In this document: positions 17,172 through 26,077 of the stretch, in pieces | Position numbering within the stretch: position 1 is the stretch's first letter | Layout: each line of letters starts with the position of its first letter | NCBI GenBank assembly: GCA_017882305.1 | Contig: JADGPU010000008.1 | Location: 1-59,049 of the forward strand | Direction: 5' to 3' | DNA length: 59,049 nucleotides | Origin: Bacteroidales bacterium | GTDB lineage: Bacteria > Bacteroidota > Bacteroidia > Bacteroidales > VadinHA17 | Program-made: the position numbers and the translations under genes | Notes under the pieces: model-generated | Told to the model about the DNA's origin: nothing | Database searches by the model: none | The model's input: only the letters and a program-made list of their open reading frames with translations

Positions 17172-19904
17172 ATGAAATTAAAGTTCCCTATCCTTATATT
17201 AATCTTGTCCTTATCCTTAAATCTGGGAGCTCAGGAAAAATACAGAATATTATCAAATTTTAAAGGCCTGAAGTTTAAAGAATTTGCAGCCAGAACTGAA
17301 AAACTTTTTGCTATAAAATTCTTTTATAAAGATGAATGGGTGAGTAGCCTGAAAATAGGCGATTATTCTGACTGCCAGACACTATCCTGTGTGATGGATA
17401 ACCTGTTTAAAGGAACTTCTCTTTACTATATTATTGAAGAATCAGGTAATATAGTTATTACAGATAAATATGCCATTAAAGTATCGGTTACGCCAATAGT
17501 AAAAGACAATAATTTTCTCCCTCCGAACGATTATGCCGGTTCCGTAGAAAACCAGCATACAGAAGGAAATGCGTCTGTTGAGATCGGGAATCCGGCAGAA
17601 AGAAATAAACCGGGGAATGTTGTTCTATCAGGCTATATAAGAAACAAGGATACAAAAGAACCCGTACACGGAGTAACTGTATTTATCCAGAAACTCTCAT
17701 TAGGTACTGTATCCAACGAGTATGGGTATTATAACCTGACACTACCCAGGGGAATTCATTTTCTCCAGTTCTCATTCATCGGTATGAGAGAAAAAAAGAT
17801 AAATCTGAATCTTTATGGAACCGGAGAACTCAATGTTGATATGAAGAGTGTTCTCATCCCATTAAAAGAAACGGTTATTTCAGCTCAGAAAAATGTTACA
17901 CTTCAGCGATTTGAAGTAGGAGCGGAGAAGATAAACATCACATCTTTCAAGTTGTTGCCAACTTCTATGGGAGAGTCGGACATCATAAAAAGTGTACTTT
18001 TAATTCCGGGTGTTCAGACTGTTGGAGAGGGTTCAGCAGGGTTTAATGTAAGAGGAGGCTCTGCTGATCAGAACCTGATCCTTCTCTATGGGGCTCCTAT
18101 ATACAATTCCTCTCATTTCTTCGGATTCTTTTCAGCAGTCAATTCCGATCTGATAAAGGATGTTACATTATATAAAGGCGGAATACCCAGCCGTTATGGT
18201 GGGAGGATTTCCTCGGTGCTTGATATAGGATCAAAAGAAGGAAACAGGAAGGAATTTGCAGGAAACGCAGGTATAAGTCCCATAACAACCCATATATCGA
18301 TGGAAGGGCCCATCATAAAAGATACACTTACCTACCTCCTTACGGCACGTACCACTTATTCAAACTGGATATTCGGATTGATTAAAGATCCGGCTCTTCA
18401 TAAGAGCAGAGCCTCTTTCTATGATTTGAACGGTAAATTAACTTATGACCTGGATAAAAACAATAAAATAGATTTTTCTGCATACCTGAGTCACGACTCT
18501 TTTCGCTTTAACTCCGACACAGTTTACAGTTATAACAACAGTATTCTTGCATTAAAGTGGCGTCATTTTTTCAGCAGCAGGTTCTTTTCATCCTTTTCTA
18601 TAAATAACAGTTTTTACAATTACAATATTTCGAGCCAGTACCTGGTTAAAGAGGCTTTTGTTCTTTCTCACAAAATTAACAGTACGGGATTAAAAGCAGA
18701 TTTTAACTGGTTTACAGGAAGACATGAGATAAATTTTGGTCTTGACCTTAACCGGTATGCAGTAATTCCTGGTAGCTATCAGCCTTTTAGTGATTCATCA
18801 CTTGTTGTACCACATACGCTTGAAAAAGGACGGGCATGGGAAGGAGCTTTATACATTGACGACAAATTTCTTCTGACAAGCTTTCTGTCTGCTAATGTAG
18901 GAATGAGAATGTCATCTTTTTTTACATTCGGCCCTCAAACGGTTATGATATACAATCCCGAGTTTTCAAAAAGTGTATCAACCATTACTGATACCCTTAA
19001 TTTCAGACGTCACGAGATAACAAGTAAATACGCAGGTCCCGAGTTCAGAGTCTCCTTAAATTTCAGGATTACCGACAAGAATTCTTTCAAAATAAATTAT
19101 AACAGAACGAGACAATATCTGCATCTTCTTTCAAATTCAACCTCGATATCTCCGACAGACACCTGGAAACTAAGTGATTACCATGTGAAACCACAGATTG
19201 GTGACCAGGTCGCATTGGGATTTTATGAGATGTTGTTTAAAAACAACTTCGAAGCCTCCGCTGAGGTATATTATAAAGTGATAAGGAATATGATCGACTT
19301 TAAGGGAGGTACAAATTTCATAATGGATGAGAACATTGAAAAAGATATTGTAAATGTGAAGGGTAAGGCTTATGGTTTGGAATTGGTTTTGAAAAAGACT
19401 GAAGGAAAAATCCGTTACAGCATTGGCTACACCTATTCAAGAACATTCATCAGAAGTCTCAGTAATTTCAGTGAAGAAATTATTAATTCAGGCAAATGGT
19501 TCCCGGCTAATTTTGATAAACCGCATGATCTTGTTGTCACATTTAATTACCTCTTCTCACGTCGCTTCAGTATATCATCCAACTATACGTGGAGCACTGG
19601 ACGTCCGATAACATTTCCCGTTGCTACTTATAATATGTACGATGATGTACTGGTACATTATTCCGACCGTAATAAATACAGAATTCCCGATTATTCGAGG
19701 CTTGATCTCGCTTTCAAAATAAGTGGAAACCTCAGATCACATAAGCTTGCTCATCCAAACTGGACATTCTCAGTATTTAACCTTCTTGGAAGACAAAATG
19801 TTTATTCAATCTATTTTAAGAGGGTTGGTGAAGTATACACTGGTTATAAATTGTCAGTGTTTGGCAGGGCTATTCCATCAGTTACTTTTAGTTTTGACTT
19901 TTAA
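17172..19904 (+). CDS. TonB-dependent receptor with STN-like domain, copy 2
   Basis: This paralogue of the receptor at 9221 has the same length (910) and domain order: signal peptide, STN-like (21-105), regulatory-like beta sandwich (150-228), plug (235-365) and barrel. From LQRFEVGAEK through the plug to TTYSNWI it differs from copy 1 at only 6 of 157 positions, while the STN block differs at 36 of 84. In the barrel most differences fall in stretches such as near 495-510, 555-570 and 815-835, which would be loops. This pattern suggests that the transport machinery is kept and the signalling and surface parts have been changed. The barrel ends in PSVTFSFDF, the usual C-terminal Phe for outer-membrane assembly. 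Confidence 0.93.
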   Translation: MKLKFPILILILSLSLNLGAQEKYRILSNFKGLKFKEFAARTEKLFAIKFFYKDEWVSSLKIGDYSDCQTLSCVMDNLFKGTSLYYIIEESGNIVITDKYAIKVSVTPIVKDNNFLPPNDYAGSVENQHTEGNASVEIGNPAERNKPGNVVLSGYIRNKDTKEPVHGVTVFIQKLSLGTVSNEYGYYNLTLPRGIHFLQFSFIGMREKKINLNLYGTGELNVDMKSVLIPLKETVISAQKNVTLQRFEVGAEKINITSFKLLPTSMGESDIIKSVLLIPGVQTVGEGSAGFNVRGGSADQNLILLYGAPIYNSSHFFGFFSAVNSDLIKDVTLYKGGIPSRYGGRISSVLDIGSKEGNRKEFAGNAGISPITTHISMEGPIIKDTLTYLLTARTTYSNWIFGLIKDPALHKSRASFYDLNGKLTYDLDKNNKIDFSAYLSHDSFRFNSDTVYSYNNSILALKWRHFFSSRFFSSFSINNSFYNYNISSQYLVKEAFVLSHKINSTGLKADFNWFTGRHEINFGLDLNRYAVIPGSYQPFSDSSLVVPHTLEKGRAWEGALYIDDKFLLTSFLSANVGMRMSSFFTFGPQTVMIYNPEFSKSVSTITDTLNFRRHEITSKYAGPEFRVSLNFRITDKNSFKINYNRTRQYLHLLSNSTSISPTDTWKLSDYHVKPQIGDQVALGFYEMLFKNNFEASAEVYYKVIRNMIDFKGGTNFIMDENIEKDIVNVKGKAYGLELVLKKTEGKIRYSIGYTYSRTFIRSLSNFSEEIINSGKWFPANFDKPHDLVVTFNYLFSRRFSISSNYTWSTGRPITFPVATYNMYDDVLVHYSDRNKYRIPDYSRLDLAFKISGNLRSHKLAHPNWTFSVFNLLGRQNVYSIYFKRVGEVYTGYKLSVFGRAIPSVTFSFDF

Positions 19905-19967
19905 GCAGATATGAAAACAAATATTTTCCATAATACATTGATTTTCATGCAATATATAAGAAAATAT

Positions 19968-21125
19968 ATGCCTGTTAAACCAATACAATATTTTATCCTG
20001 TTTTTATTTTTACTTCTTATCAACGGTTGTATAACACAATTTATTCCTAAGATCGATGAGGAAAAGGAACTGCTTGTTGTTCAGGGTTTAATTACAGATC
20101 GAATGGAACCTGATACGATTAAGCTATCTAAGTCATTACCCCTGGGAGAAATAAGCGCTGCCAGACCTGTGAGCGGAGTCTTCGTATCAATTACCGATGA
20201 TCTACACAATGTTGTCCTTTTATCGGAAACTGTACCGGGAACCTACATAACCCCTTCATATTTTCATGGGATAATAGGACGATCATATACCCTGCATATC
20301 AATACAAATTCTGAATCTGGTACTCTTAATTACGAATCATTTTCTATGGAGATGAAGCCTGTTCCTCCGATAGATAGTATATATTATGAAAAAACCGTTA
20401 TTGAGGAGGCGAATGGATTCTTCCGTGGTATAAACGGTTGCCAGATCTACTTAGACACTTTTGATCCTGAAAACAAATGCAGGTTTTACAGGTGGGATTT
20501 CTCAGAGACATGGAAGCTCAGGCTTCCCTTTGAGATTCAAAATAACACATGCTGGATATCGGATAAATCTCATTCAATCAATATTAAAAGTACGGCTGCT
20601 TTTAATGAAGCGAGGATAGACCACTTTCCTATAAATTATATATCCAATATTACCGACAGATTGAAAACAAAATACAGCATTTTGGTGAACCAATATTCCA
20701 TGAATGAGGATGAATACATCTACTGGGAGAAAATTCAAAACATTGCTGTACAGGTAGGCGGCCTTTATGATGTGATTCCTGCTTCTGTTCCAAGTAATAT
20801 CAGGTGTATTGAGGCTCCTGCTGAAAAAGTTTTAGGTTATTTTAGTGTTTCTGCTATTTCATCTAAAAGGATATTCATAAAAGATAATTTTGAAGGTATT
20901 ATTGATCAATATGCTCATTGTGGTACAGATACACTCATAGGAGGAGGACCTCTTGATTCTCTTTCTATTCCGGGTTTGGGTATTTCTGTATGGACACTTT
21001 TTAATGTTCCAGGTACTCCTTTTGGACCCCCTGGCTTCATAATACTTACAAGGACCAGGGGATGTGCAGATTGTACTGTAAGAGGTACTACGGTAAAACC
21101 TGTTTTCTGGACAGATGATAAATAA
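19968..21125 (+). CDS. DUF4249 family outer-membrane lipoprotein, copy 2
   Basis: The frame is open from the ATG at 19911, but the ATG at 19968 gives a proper lipoprotein signal (PVKPIQYFILFLFLLLINGC) that lines up with copy 1, so that start is preferred; 19911 keeps the short spacing to the receptor and remains possible. The family features are ELLVVQGLITD, GRSYTLHI, VGGLYDVIP, and the late CTVRGTTVKPVFW. The central Cys and the segment NQYSMNEDEYIYWEKIQNI are shared with copy 1 (NQYSLNEDEYLYWEKLQNI). Mature surface segments are less conserved. As for copy 1, a ligand-binding role beside the receptor is inferred. Confidence 0.83.
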   Translation: MPVKPIQYFILFLFLLLINGCITQFIPKIDEEKELLVVQGLITDRMEPDTIKLSKSLPLGEISAARPVSGVFVSITDDLHNVVLLSETVPGTYITPSYFHGIIGRSYTLHINTNSESGTLNYESFSMEMKPVPPIDSIYYEKTVIEEANGFFRGINGCQIYLDTFDPENKCRFYRWDFSETWKLRLPFEIQNNTCWISDKSHSINIKSTAAFNEARIDHFPINYISNITDRLKTKYSILVNQYSMNEDEYIYWEKIQNIAVQVGGLYDVIPASVPSNIRCIEAPAEKVLGYFSVSAISSKRIFIKDNFEGIIDQYAHCGTDTLIGGGPLDSLSIPGLGISVWTLFNVPGTPFGPPGFIILTRTRGCADCTVRGTTVKPVFWTDDK

Positions 21126-21150
21126 TAAATTATCGAAGAAAGTATTTTTC

Positions 21151-23319
21151 ATGACAAAACGAATAAAACCTGCGATTCTTATTCTGATACATATTCTGTT
21201 TCTGCAAGGAATTTTTGGTCAGAATCCGGGTAGTATGACTGACTATCTGAGTCAAAGGTTTTTGAATTACTGTAAATCTGTCCCAAGGGAAGAAATATTT
21301 ATACACTCCGACAGGGAGGAGTATATAGCCGGTGAAGAATTTTGGTTTAATATTTATTTGATTGATAGACAGAGCTTTAAGACTTCAGTAAACAGCAGGA
21401 TTGTATATTTTGAACTATTAAATGCCGAAAACAGGCCGGTTGTGCAGAAGAGGATTCTTATTGATAAAGGCTTTGGACCCGGGCAAATATTATTACCCGA
21501 TTCACTGAGTACTGGCATCTATACAATAAGGGCATATACAAGCTGGATGAAAAATTTTCTTCCGGTTAATTGCTTCATGAAGGACATTGCTATATATAAT
21601 ACATTAAGTAACAAAGGTTCTAAGGGAAAATTAAGCTTTAAAAGAAATCGCCTTAAGAATGTTGTACAGGATATTAAAAGTACCCCTATAACTCTGACAG
21701 TCAATAATTCTAAACAGGATACATTAGAAGTATCTCTGGTTTCTGATAACCAGTTCAGGGTTGAAAATAATAATCTATTATACATATTTATTCAGACACA
21801 TGGTAATATCAACCTTGTAAGTTCTGAAAAGATGACTCCGGGAACAACAAATATCTTTATTCCAAAGACTTTGCTGAGTTCAGGAATTAATCAGATAACA
21901 ATATTTAATTCAAAGGGGGAACAGGTTGCTGAAAGATTAATTTATACTCCTGTAAAGCGGAATAATTTTCTCACTATTCATTCTGTCGACAGTTGTGATC
22001 TAAGAAATAAAATTATACTCGAAATTGAGCCTGGAAATGAAGAATCTGCAGTATTGAATTCAACCAATTTAAGTATATCGGTTGCTCCTGAGACAAATGA
22101 CTCAGAAATCATGGACATGGATGATTATCTGCTGTTTGGCACAGAATATGGATTGCAGGAGTGGAATATGATTAAGTTTGGGAGAATTGAAGAGCTTACT
22201 CCTGAAATCATTGATAGTATTCTTTTAAATGTCAGAAGTAATTGGATTGATTGGACAAAAATACTATCCGGGGATCAGTATCATTTTAGATACCAGTTCG
22301 AAAAAGAGGATCATAATATTTCAGGAAAACTTTTATCTAACGATCAGAAAACAGTTCATTCGGGCGAGTTAGTACTGATGTGTACCCCTGGCAAAGAGGC
22401 TGCATTTCAATATGCCAGAACGGATAATGAAGGGAATTTCAGCTTCAAGGTTCATATCAATGAAGGTCTTAAAGATTTAATAATCATGCCAGATGATGTG
22501 AGCAAAAATGAAAAAGCCAATATGGAATCATCATTTTCTAATCAATATCTTCAACCTGTAGTATATGCTGATTCAACCTCAAGGTCAATGACTCCTCAGA
22601 TTTCTAAGTTGAGTGTGAACCATCAGGTACAGAAAATATTTGAAATTTCATCCATGGGAAGCCCTCTAAAGCCGGTTTTTCCGTTCGTCTACCCGGTTAG
22701 ATTCTACGGCAAACCAGATATAGAACTGACTCTGGCCGACTACATCAGCTTGCCTGTTATGAGCGAAATATTTTTTGAACTTTTACCTGGTGTTTCTCTG
22801 AAAAAAAGGAAGTCAACATATGAGATATCAATAACTTATCGTATTGATGACAAGCAGTTTTCTACATCACCATGTTTAATGATAGACGGTGTAATAATAA
22901 AGGATCCTGCAATGATAGCTAATCTTGATCCTGAAATCGTTGAGAAAATTGATGTTATCAGAGAAAAATATTTAGTGGGGAAATACTTTTTTCCGGGAAT
23001 AGTAAATATAATCACTAAGTCTGGCGATTTTAGCTGTGTCTCACTTCCCGACTATATGATCAGGCTTCCTTACAAAGTAATAGAACCTGTAAGGTCGTTT
23101 GTTTCACCTGATTATTCGTCACAAGAAATGAAGGATAGCCGGATTCCCGATTACAGAAATACACTCTATTGGAATCCATCTGTTAAGCTTACCAATGATG
23201 GCAAAGCCAGAGTTGAATTTTGGAGTTCTGATAATAAATCGGATTATATAATTAACATTCAGGGTATTACGCAGGAAGGGAAAACATTCTTCCTTCAGAA
23301 AATTTTAAAGGTTAAATAA
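21151..23319 (+). CDS. MG2-like / plug-domain surface protein without barrel, copy 2
   Basis: The open frame begins at 21115 and overlaps the previous gene, but the ATG at 21151 gives the signal peptide TKRIKPAILILIHILFLQG that aligns with copy 1. The 722-residue product has the MG2-like domain (about 40-135, with IFIHSDREEYIAGEEFWF), the regulatory-like segment (DNEGNFSF), the barrel-less plug (LMIDGVIIKDPAMI and PGIVNIITKSGDFS), and a C-terminal macroglobulin-like end (ARVEFWSSDN). The N-terminal and plug regions match copy 1 well; the middle (about 150-330) much less. It closes the cassette; a GH3 gene follows after 60 bases. Confidence 0.8.
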   Translation: MTKRIKPAILILIHILFLQGIFGQNPGSMTDYLSQRFLNYCKSVPREEIFIHSDREEYIAGEEFWFNIYLIDRQSFKTSVNSRIVYFELLNAENRPVVQKRILIDKGFGPGQILLPDSLSTGIYTIRAYTSWMKNFLPVNCFMKDIAIYNTLSNKGSKGKLSFKRNRLKNVVQDIKSTPITLTVNNSKQDTLEVSLVSDNQFRVENNNLLYIFIQTHGNINLVSSEKMTPGTTNIFIPKTLLSSGINQITIFNSKGEQVAERLIYTPVKRNNFLTIHSVDSCDLRNKIILEIEPGNEESAVLNSTNLSISVAPETNDSEIMDMDDYLLFGTEYGLQEWNMIKFGRIEELTPEIIDSILLNVRSNWIDWTKILSGDQYHFRYQFEKEDHNISGKLLSNDQKTVHSGELVLMCTPGKEAAFQYARTDNEGNFSFKVHINEGLKDLIIMPDDVSKNEKANMESSFSNQYLQPVVYADSTSRSMTPQISKLSVNHQVQKIFEISSMGSPLKPVFPFVYPVRFYGKPDIELTLADYISLPVMSEIFFELLPGVSLKKRKSTYEISITYRIDDKQFSTSPCLMIDGVIIKDPAMIANLDPEIVEKIDVIREKYLVGKYFFPGIVNIITKSGDFSCVSLPDYMIRLPYKVIEPVRSFVSPDYSSQEMKDSRIPDYRNTLYWNPSVKLTNDGKARVEFWSSDNKSDYIINIQGITQEGKTFFLQKILKVK

Positions 23320-23379
23320 AACCCCGGGCCACACCTTGGTATAGCCGTACTATTAGCACTACTAAGTAAATTTTATAAG

Positions 23380-25536
23380 ATGAGAAAAGCAATTTTGATT
23401 ATCAGCCTGGTTTTTGTGCATTTATCATCCCATGCACAAACTTATCCTTTTCAGAATACAAATCTAACTGATGATGAAAGGATAAGGAATCTCATTTCAC
23501 TTCTGACATTAGAAGAGAAAATCAATTGTCTCTCAACGCGTATTTCTGTTTCCCGTCTTGGAATAAAAGGAACCCATACGGTTGAAGGACTTCATGGTCT
23601 GGCATATAGCGGTCCGGCAAACTGGGCAGTGAAAGGAGCTAAAGCTTCGGCAACCACAACCTTTCCACAGGCAATAGGTCTTGCTGAAATGTGGGACCCT
23701 GAAATGATTCAACAGGTTGCCGGATGGGAGGCCACGGAATGCAGGTATCTCGCTCAAAACAAAAACTTCGGAGTTTCCGGGCTGATAGTTTTTGCACCTA
23801 ATGCTGATCTTGGCAGAGATATAAGGTGGGGAAGAACTGAAGAATGTTATGGTGAGGATCCATACCTGACCGGAATTCTCGTAACTGCCTTTGTAAAAGG
23901 TCTCCAGGGCAATAACGAGATTTACTGGAAGAGTGCTTCACTTATGAAACACTTTCTTGCAAACAGCAACGAAAATAATCGGGCCTATAACAGTTCTGAT
24001 TTTGATGAAAGGTTATTCCGCGAGTATTATTCCTATGGATTTTATAAAGGTGTAACTGAAGGCGGATCACAGGCTTTTATGGCTGCGTACAATAAATATA
24101 ATGGTATTCCATGTACAGTTAATCCGGTTTTGCGTAATGTCACAATGAAAGACTGGGGATTGAGAGGTATTATATCAACTGATGGAGGCGCATTTAAACA
24201 ACTTATTACCACCCATGCATATTATTCTTCACTGCCCGTTGCTGCAGCAGAATGTATCAAGGCCGGAATAACAATGTTTCTCGATGATTACAGACCTTCA
24301 GTTAAAGAAGCATTAGAAAAGGGGTTGATAACTGAAAAAGATATTGAAGAAGCTATATATGGTAATTTCAGAGTTCTTCTTAAGTTGGGATTATTGGATG
24401 ATTCACGACAAAATCCTTACTCAAATATAGGTATTACAGATACAATTGCTCCCTGGACAAAACAGGAAGCGCGTGAACTGGTAAGAAAAGCTACCGAAAA
24501 ATCAATTGTACTACTTAAGAATGAAAAGATGCTTCTCCCTCTTCAGAAGGATAAGATAAAATCAATTGCAGTGATAGGTCCCTCAGCGAATTCAGTTATA
24601 TCAGACTGGTATTCAGGGACACCTCCTTACAGAATAAGTATTTTACAAGGTATTAAAAATGCAGCTGGCGAAAATGTTACAATCAGGTTTGCAGCTGGTA
24701 ACAAAGCTGATTCAGCTGTCATTGCTGCAAAGGAAAGTGATGTCGCAATTGTATGTATAGGTAACCATCCACTAAGCTATGGATTGGGCTGGGGACAAAA
24801 CCATGTAGCAAGTGATGGTCGTGAAGATGTTGACAGACAGGCAATTACTATTGAACAGGAAGATATGGTCAGACTTGTCCTTGCTGCAAATCCAAAAACA
24901 ATACTTGTTATGGTATCAAGTTTTCCGTATGCAATAAACTGGTCAGCAGAACATGTACCTGCAATTTTGCATGTAAGTCAGTCGAGTCAGGAAATGGGAA
25001 ATGCAATAGCTGAAGTGATTTTTGGCAAAGTCAGTCCGTCGGGGCGACTGGTTCAGACATGGATATCTTCAATAGATCAGTTGCCTCCGATTCTGGACTA
25101 TAATATCAGGAATGGGAGAACTTATATGTATAAAAAGCATGCGTCGTTATACCCTTTTGGTTTCGGGTTAACATATACAAGTTTCAAGTATTCAGGCTTA
25201 AAAGCTGAAAGAAACTCTCTGAAAAATAATGAAGTGATCAATCTCACTTTTAACCTTCAGAATGATGGAACCTTAGGCAGTGATGAGGTGACGCAGCTCT
25301 ATGTAAGTTTTCCTGATTCCAGAGTAGATCGTCCGGGAATAGCGTTAAAAGGCTTTAAACGTATATTTGTTGATAAAGGAGAGAGCGTTAAGGTTTCAAT
25401 TCCTCTGAGAGCATCAGATCTGACTTACTGGGATATTGATAAACAGGCCTTTATTCTGGAAAAGGGTAAGGTAAAGTACTTTATCGGATCATCATCTGAA
25501 GATTTTAAACTCCATGGAGAGATTCTGATTGAATAG
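23380..25536 (+). CDS. GH3 beta-glycosidase, exported
   Basis: This is a family 3 glycoside hydrolase of 718 residues with a signal peptide (1-20, ending SSHAQ). The N-terminal barrel carries GLHG (70-73), WGRTEECYGEDP (150-161), KHFLANSNENNR (190-201) and GIISTDGGAF, where Asp268 is the nucleophile by the family pattern [ST]-D-x-x-A. The second alpha/beta domain begins near 380, and a fibronectin III-like domain follows YPFGFGLTYTSF. GH3 enzymes remove terminal beta-linked glucose or xylose; which one cannot be decided here. It follows the second envelope cassette on the same strand, which hints that the cassettes serve uptake of a glycoside or its products. Confidence 0.93.
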   Translation: MRKAILIISLVFVHLSSHAQTYPFQNTNLTDDERIRNLISLLTLEEKINCLSTRISVSRLGIKGTHTVEGLHGLAYSGPANWAVKGAKASATTTFPQAIGLAEMWDPEMIQQVAGWEATECRYLAQNKNFGVSGLIVFAPNADLGRDIRWGRTEECYGEDPYLTGILVTAFVKGLQGNNEIYWKSASLMKHFLANSNENNRAYNSSDFDERLFREYYSYGFYKGVTEGGSQAFMAAYNKYNGIPCTVNPVLRNVTMKDWGLRGIISTDGGAFKQLITTHAYYSSLPVAAAECIKAGITMFLDDYRPSVKEALEKGLITEKDIEEAIYGNFRVLLKLGLLDDSRQNPYSNIGITDTIAPWTKQEARELVRKATEKSIVLLKNEKMLLPLQKDKIKSIAVIGPSANSVISDWYSGTPPYRISILQGIKNAAGENVTIRFAAGNKADSAVIAAKESDVAIVCIGNHPLSYGLGWGQNHVASDGREDVDRQAITIEQEDMVRLVLAANPKTILVMVSSFPYAINWSAEHVPAILHVSQSSQEMGNAIAEVIFGKVSPSGRLVQTWISSIDQLPPILDYNIRNGRTYMYKKHASLYPFGFGLTYTSFKYSGLKAERNSLKNNEVINLTFNLQNDGTLGSDEVTQLYVSFPDSRVDRPGIALKGFKRIFVDKGESVKVSIPLRASDLTYWDIDKQAFILEKGKVKYFIGSSSEDFKLHGEILIE

Positions 25537-25716
25537 TAACTGAGATCTTAGAGATGTCAGATACATGATAATTGTCAGGTTTTTGATTCCTGTTAAACTT
25601 TCTGCCATAACTTGTACAACGATATCATTTTATTCAGATATCTACTTTAAAAAACCTTAACATTTCGATAGTTTTGGATTAAATGAATATTCTGAAATAT
25701 TCAATATTCCTATAAT
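25537..25716 (+). promoter_or_regulatory. Spacer before the pro remnants with TAnnTTTG boxes
   Basis: This 180-base A+T-rich spacer holds no gene I can see. TAGTTTTG (25669-25676) matches the Bacteroidota -7 box, and another match, TAATTTTG, lies at 25734-25741 just beyond. No good -33 TTG was found for either. One of them may drive the pro-remnant/TCA operon. Confidence 0.3.
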
Positions 25717-26048
25717 ATGTTCACATATTCTATTAATTTTGCGACAAATTATATTATATCGGGTGTTAATAGTTATAAATTGAAAAACAATAAACAGGAT
25801 TTTAACAGGATTGCCAAACAGGTATGGGCTGCAATCGGACAGGTTAAGCTTATGTCCAGTTATCAGTTTCTCTTCGGAAAATATGGAATTCAGGCTGGTC
25901 AGCTTCTGGCAACAATATTGGGTTAGGTAAGTCGCAATATGACTCAAAAAAGGCTGAGCAGAATATCGGAGAAAAGCTTGGTAAACCATTTATTCATTAT
26001 GATTATATGGTTATTAATGAGAAGAGTAAGTCGGCTTTTCAGGAATAA
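25717..26048 (+). pseudogene. proB: proB (glutamate 5-kinase) remnant with large internal deletion
   Basis: Two pieces of ProB can be read. In the frame from 25717, the stretch near 25800-25914 gives AKQVWAAIGQVKLMSSYQ then LFGKYGIQAGQLLAT, which is the ProB segment after the amino-acid-kinase glycine loop. One frame over, from about 25911 to the stop at 26046-26048, the sequence reads IGLGKSQYDSKKAEQ and then KPFIHYDYMVI, which resembles the end of the C-terminal PUA domain. Most of the kinase (roughly 200 residues) between these pieces is missing, as is the true N-terminus with the ATP-binding motif. The product cannot be active. Its place directly before proA agrees with the usual proBA order. 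Confidence 0.75.
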
Positions 26049-26077
26049 GAATTAATTTATGGTTAGTGAATTATAAA

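Larger units (their letters stand above)
16447..23319 (+). repeat. Envelope cassette copy 2 (four genes)
   Basis: This is the second copy of the cassette described at 8497-15306, in direct orientation. The four proteins match one to one. The bases just before the receptor start are also alike in the two copies (TATTTATGAAATTAAAG). Confidence 0.9.

Noticed and set aside
8497..23319. The duplicated cassette as a SusC/SusD polysaccharide-utilisation pair
   Set aside because: The lipoproteins are DUF4249-type without SusD features, and the receptors have an STN-like domain plus extra MG2/plug partners.
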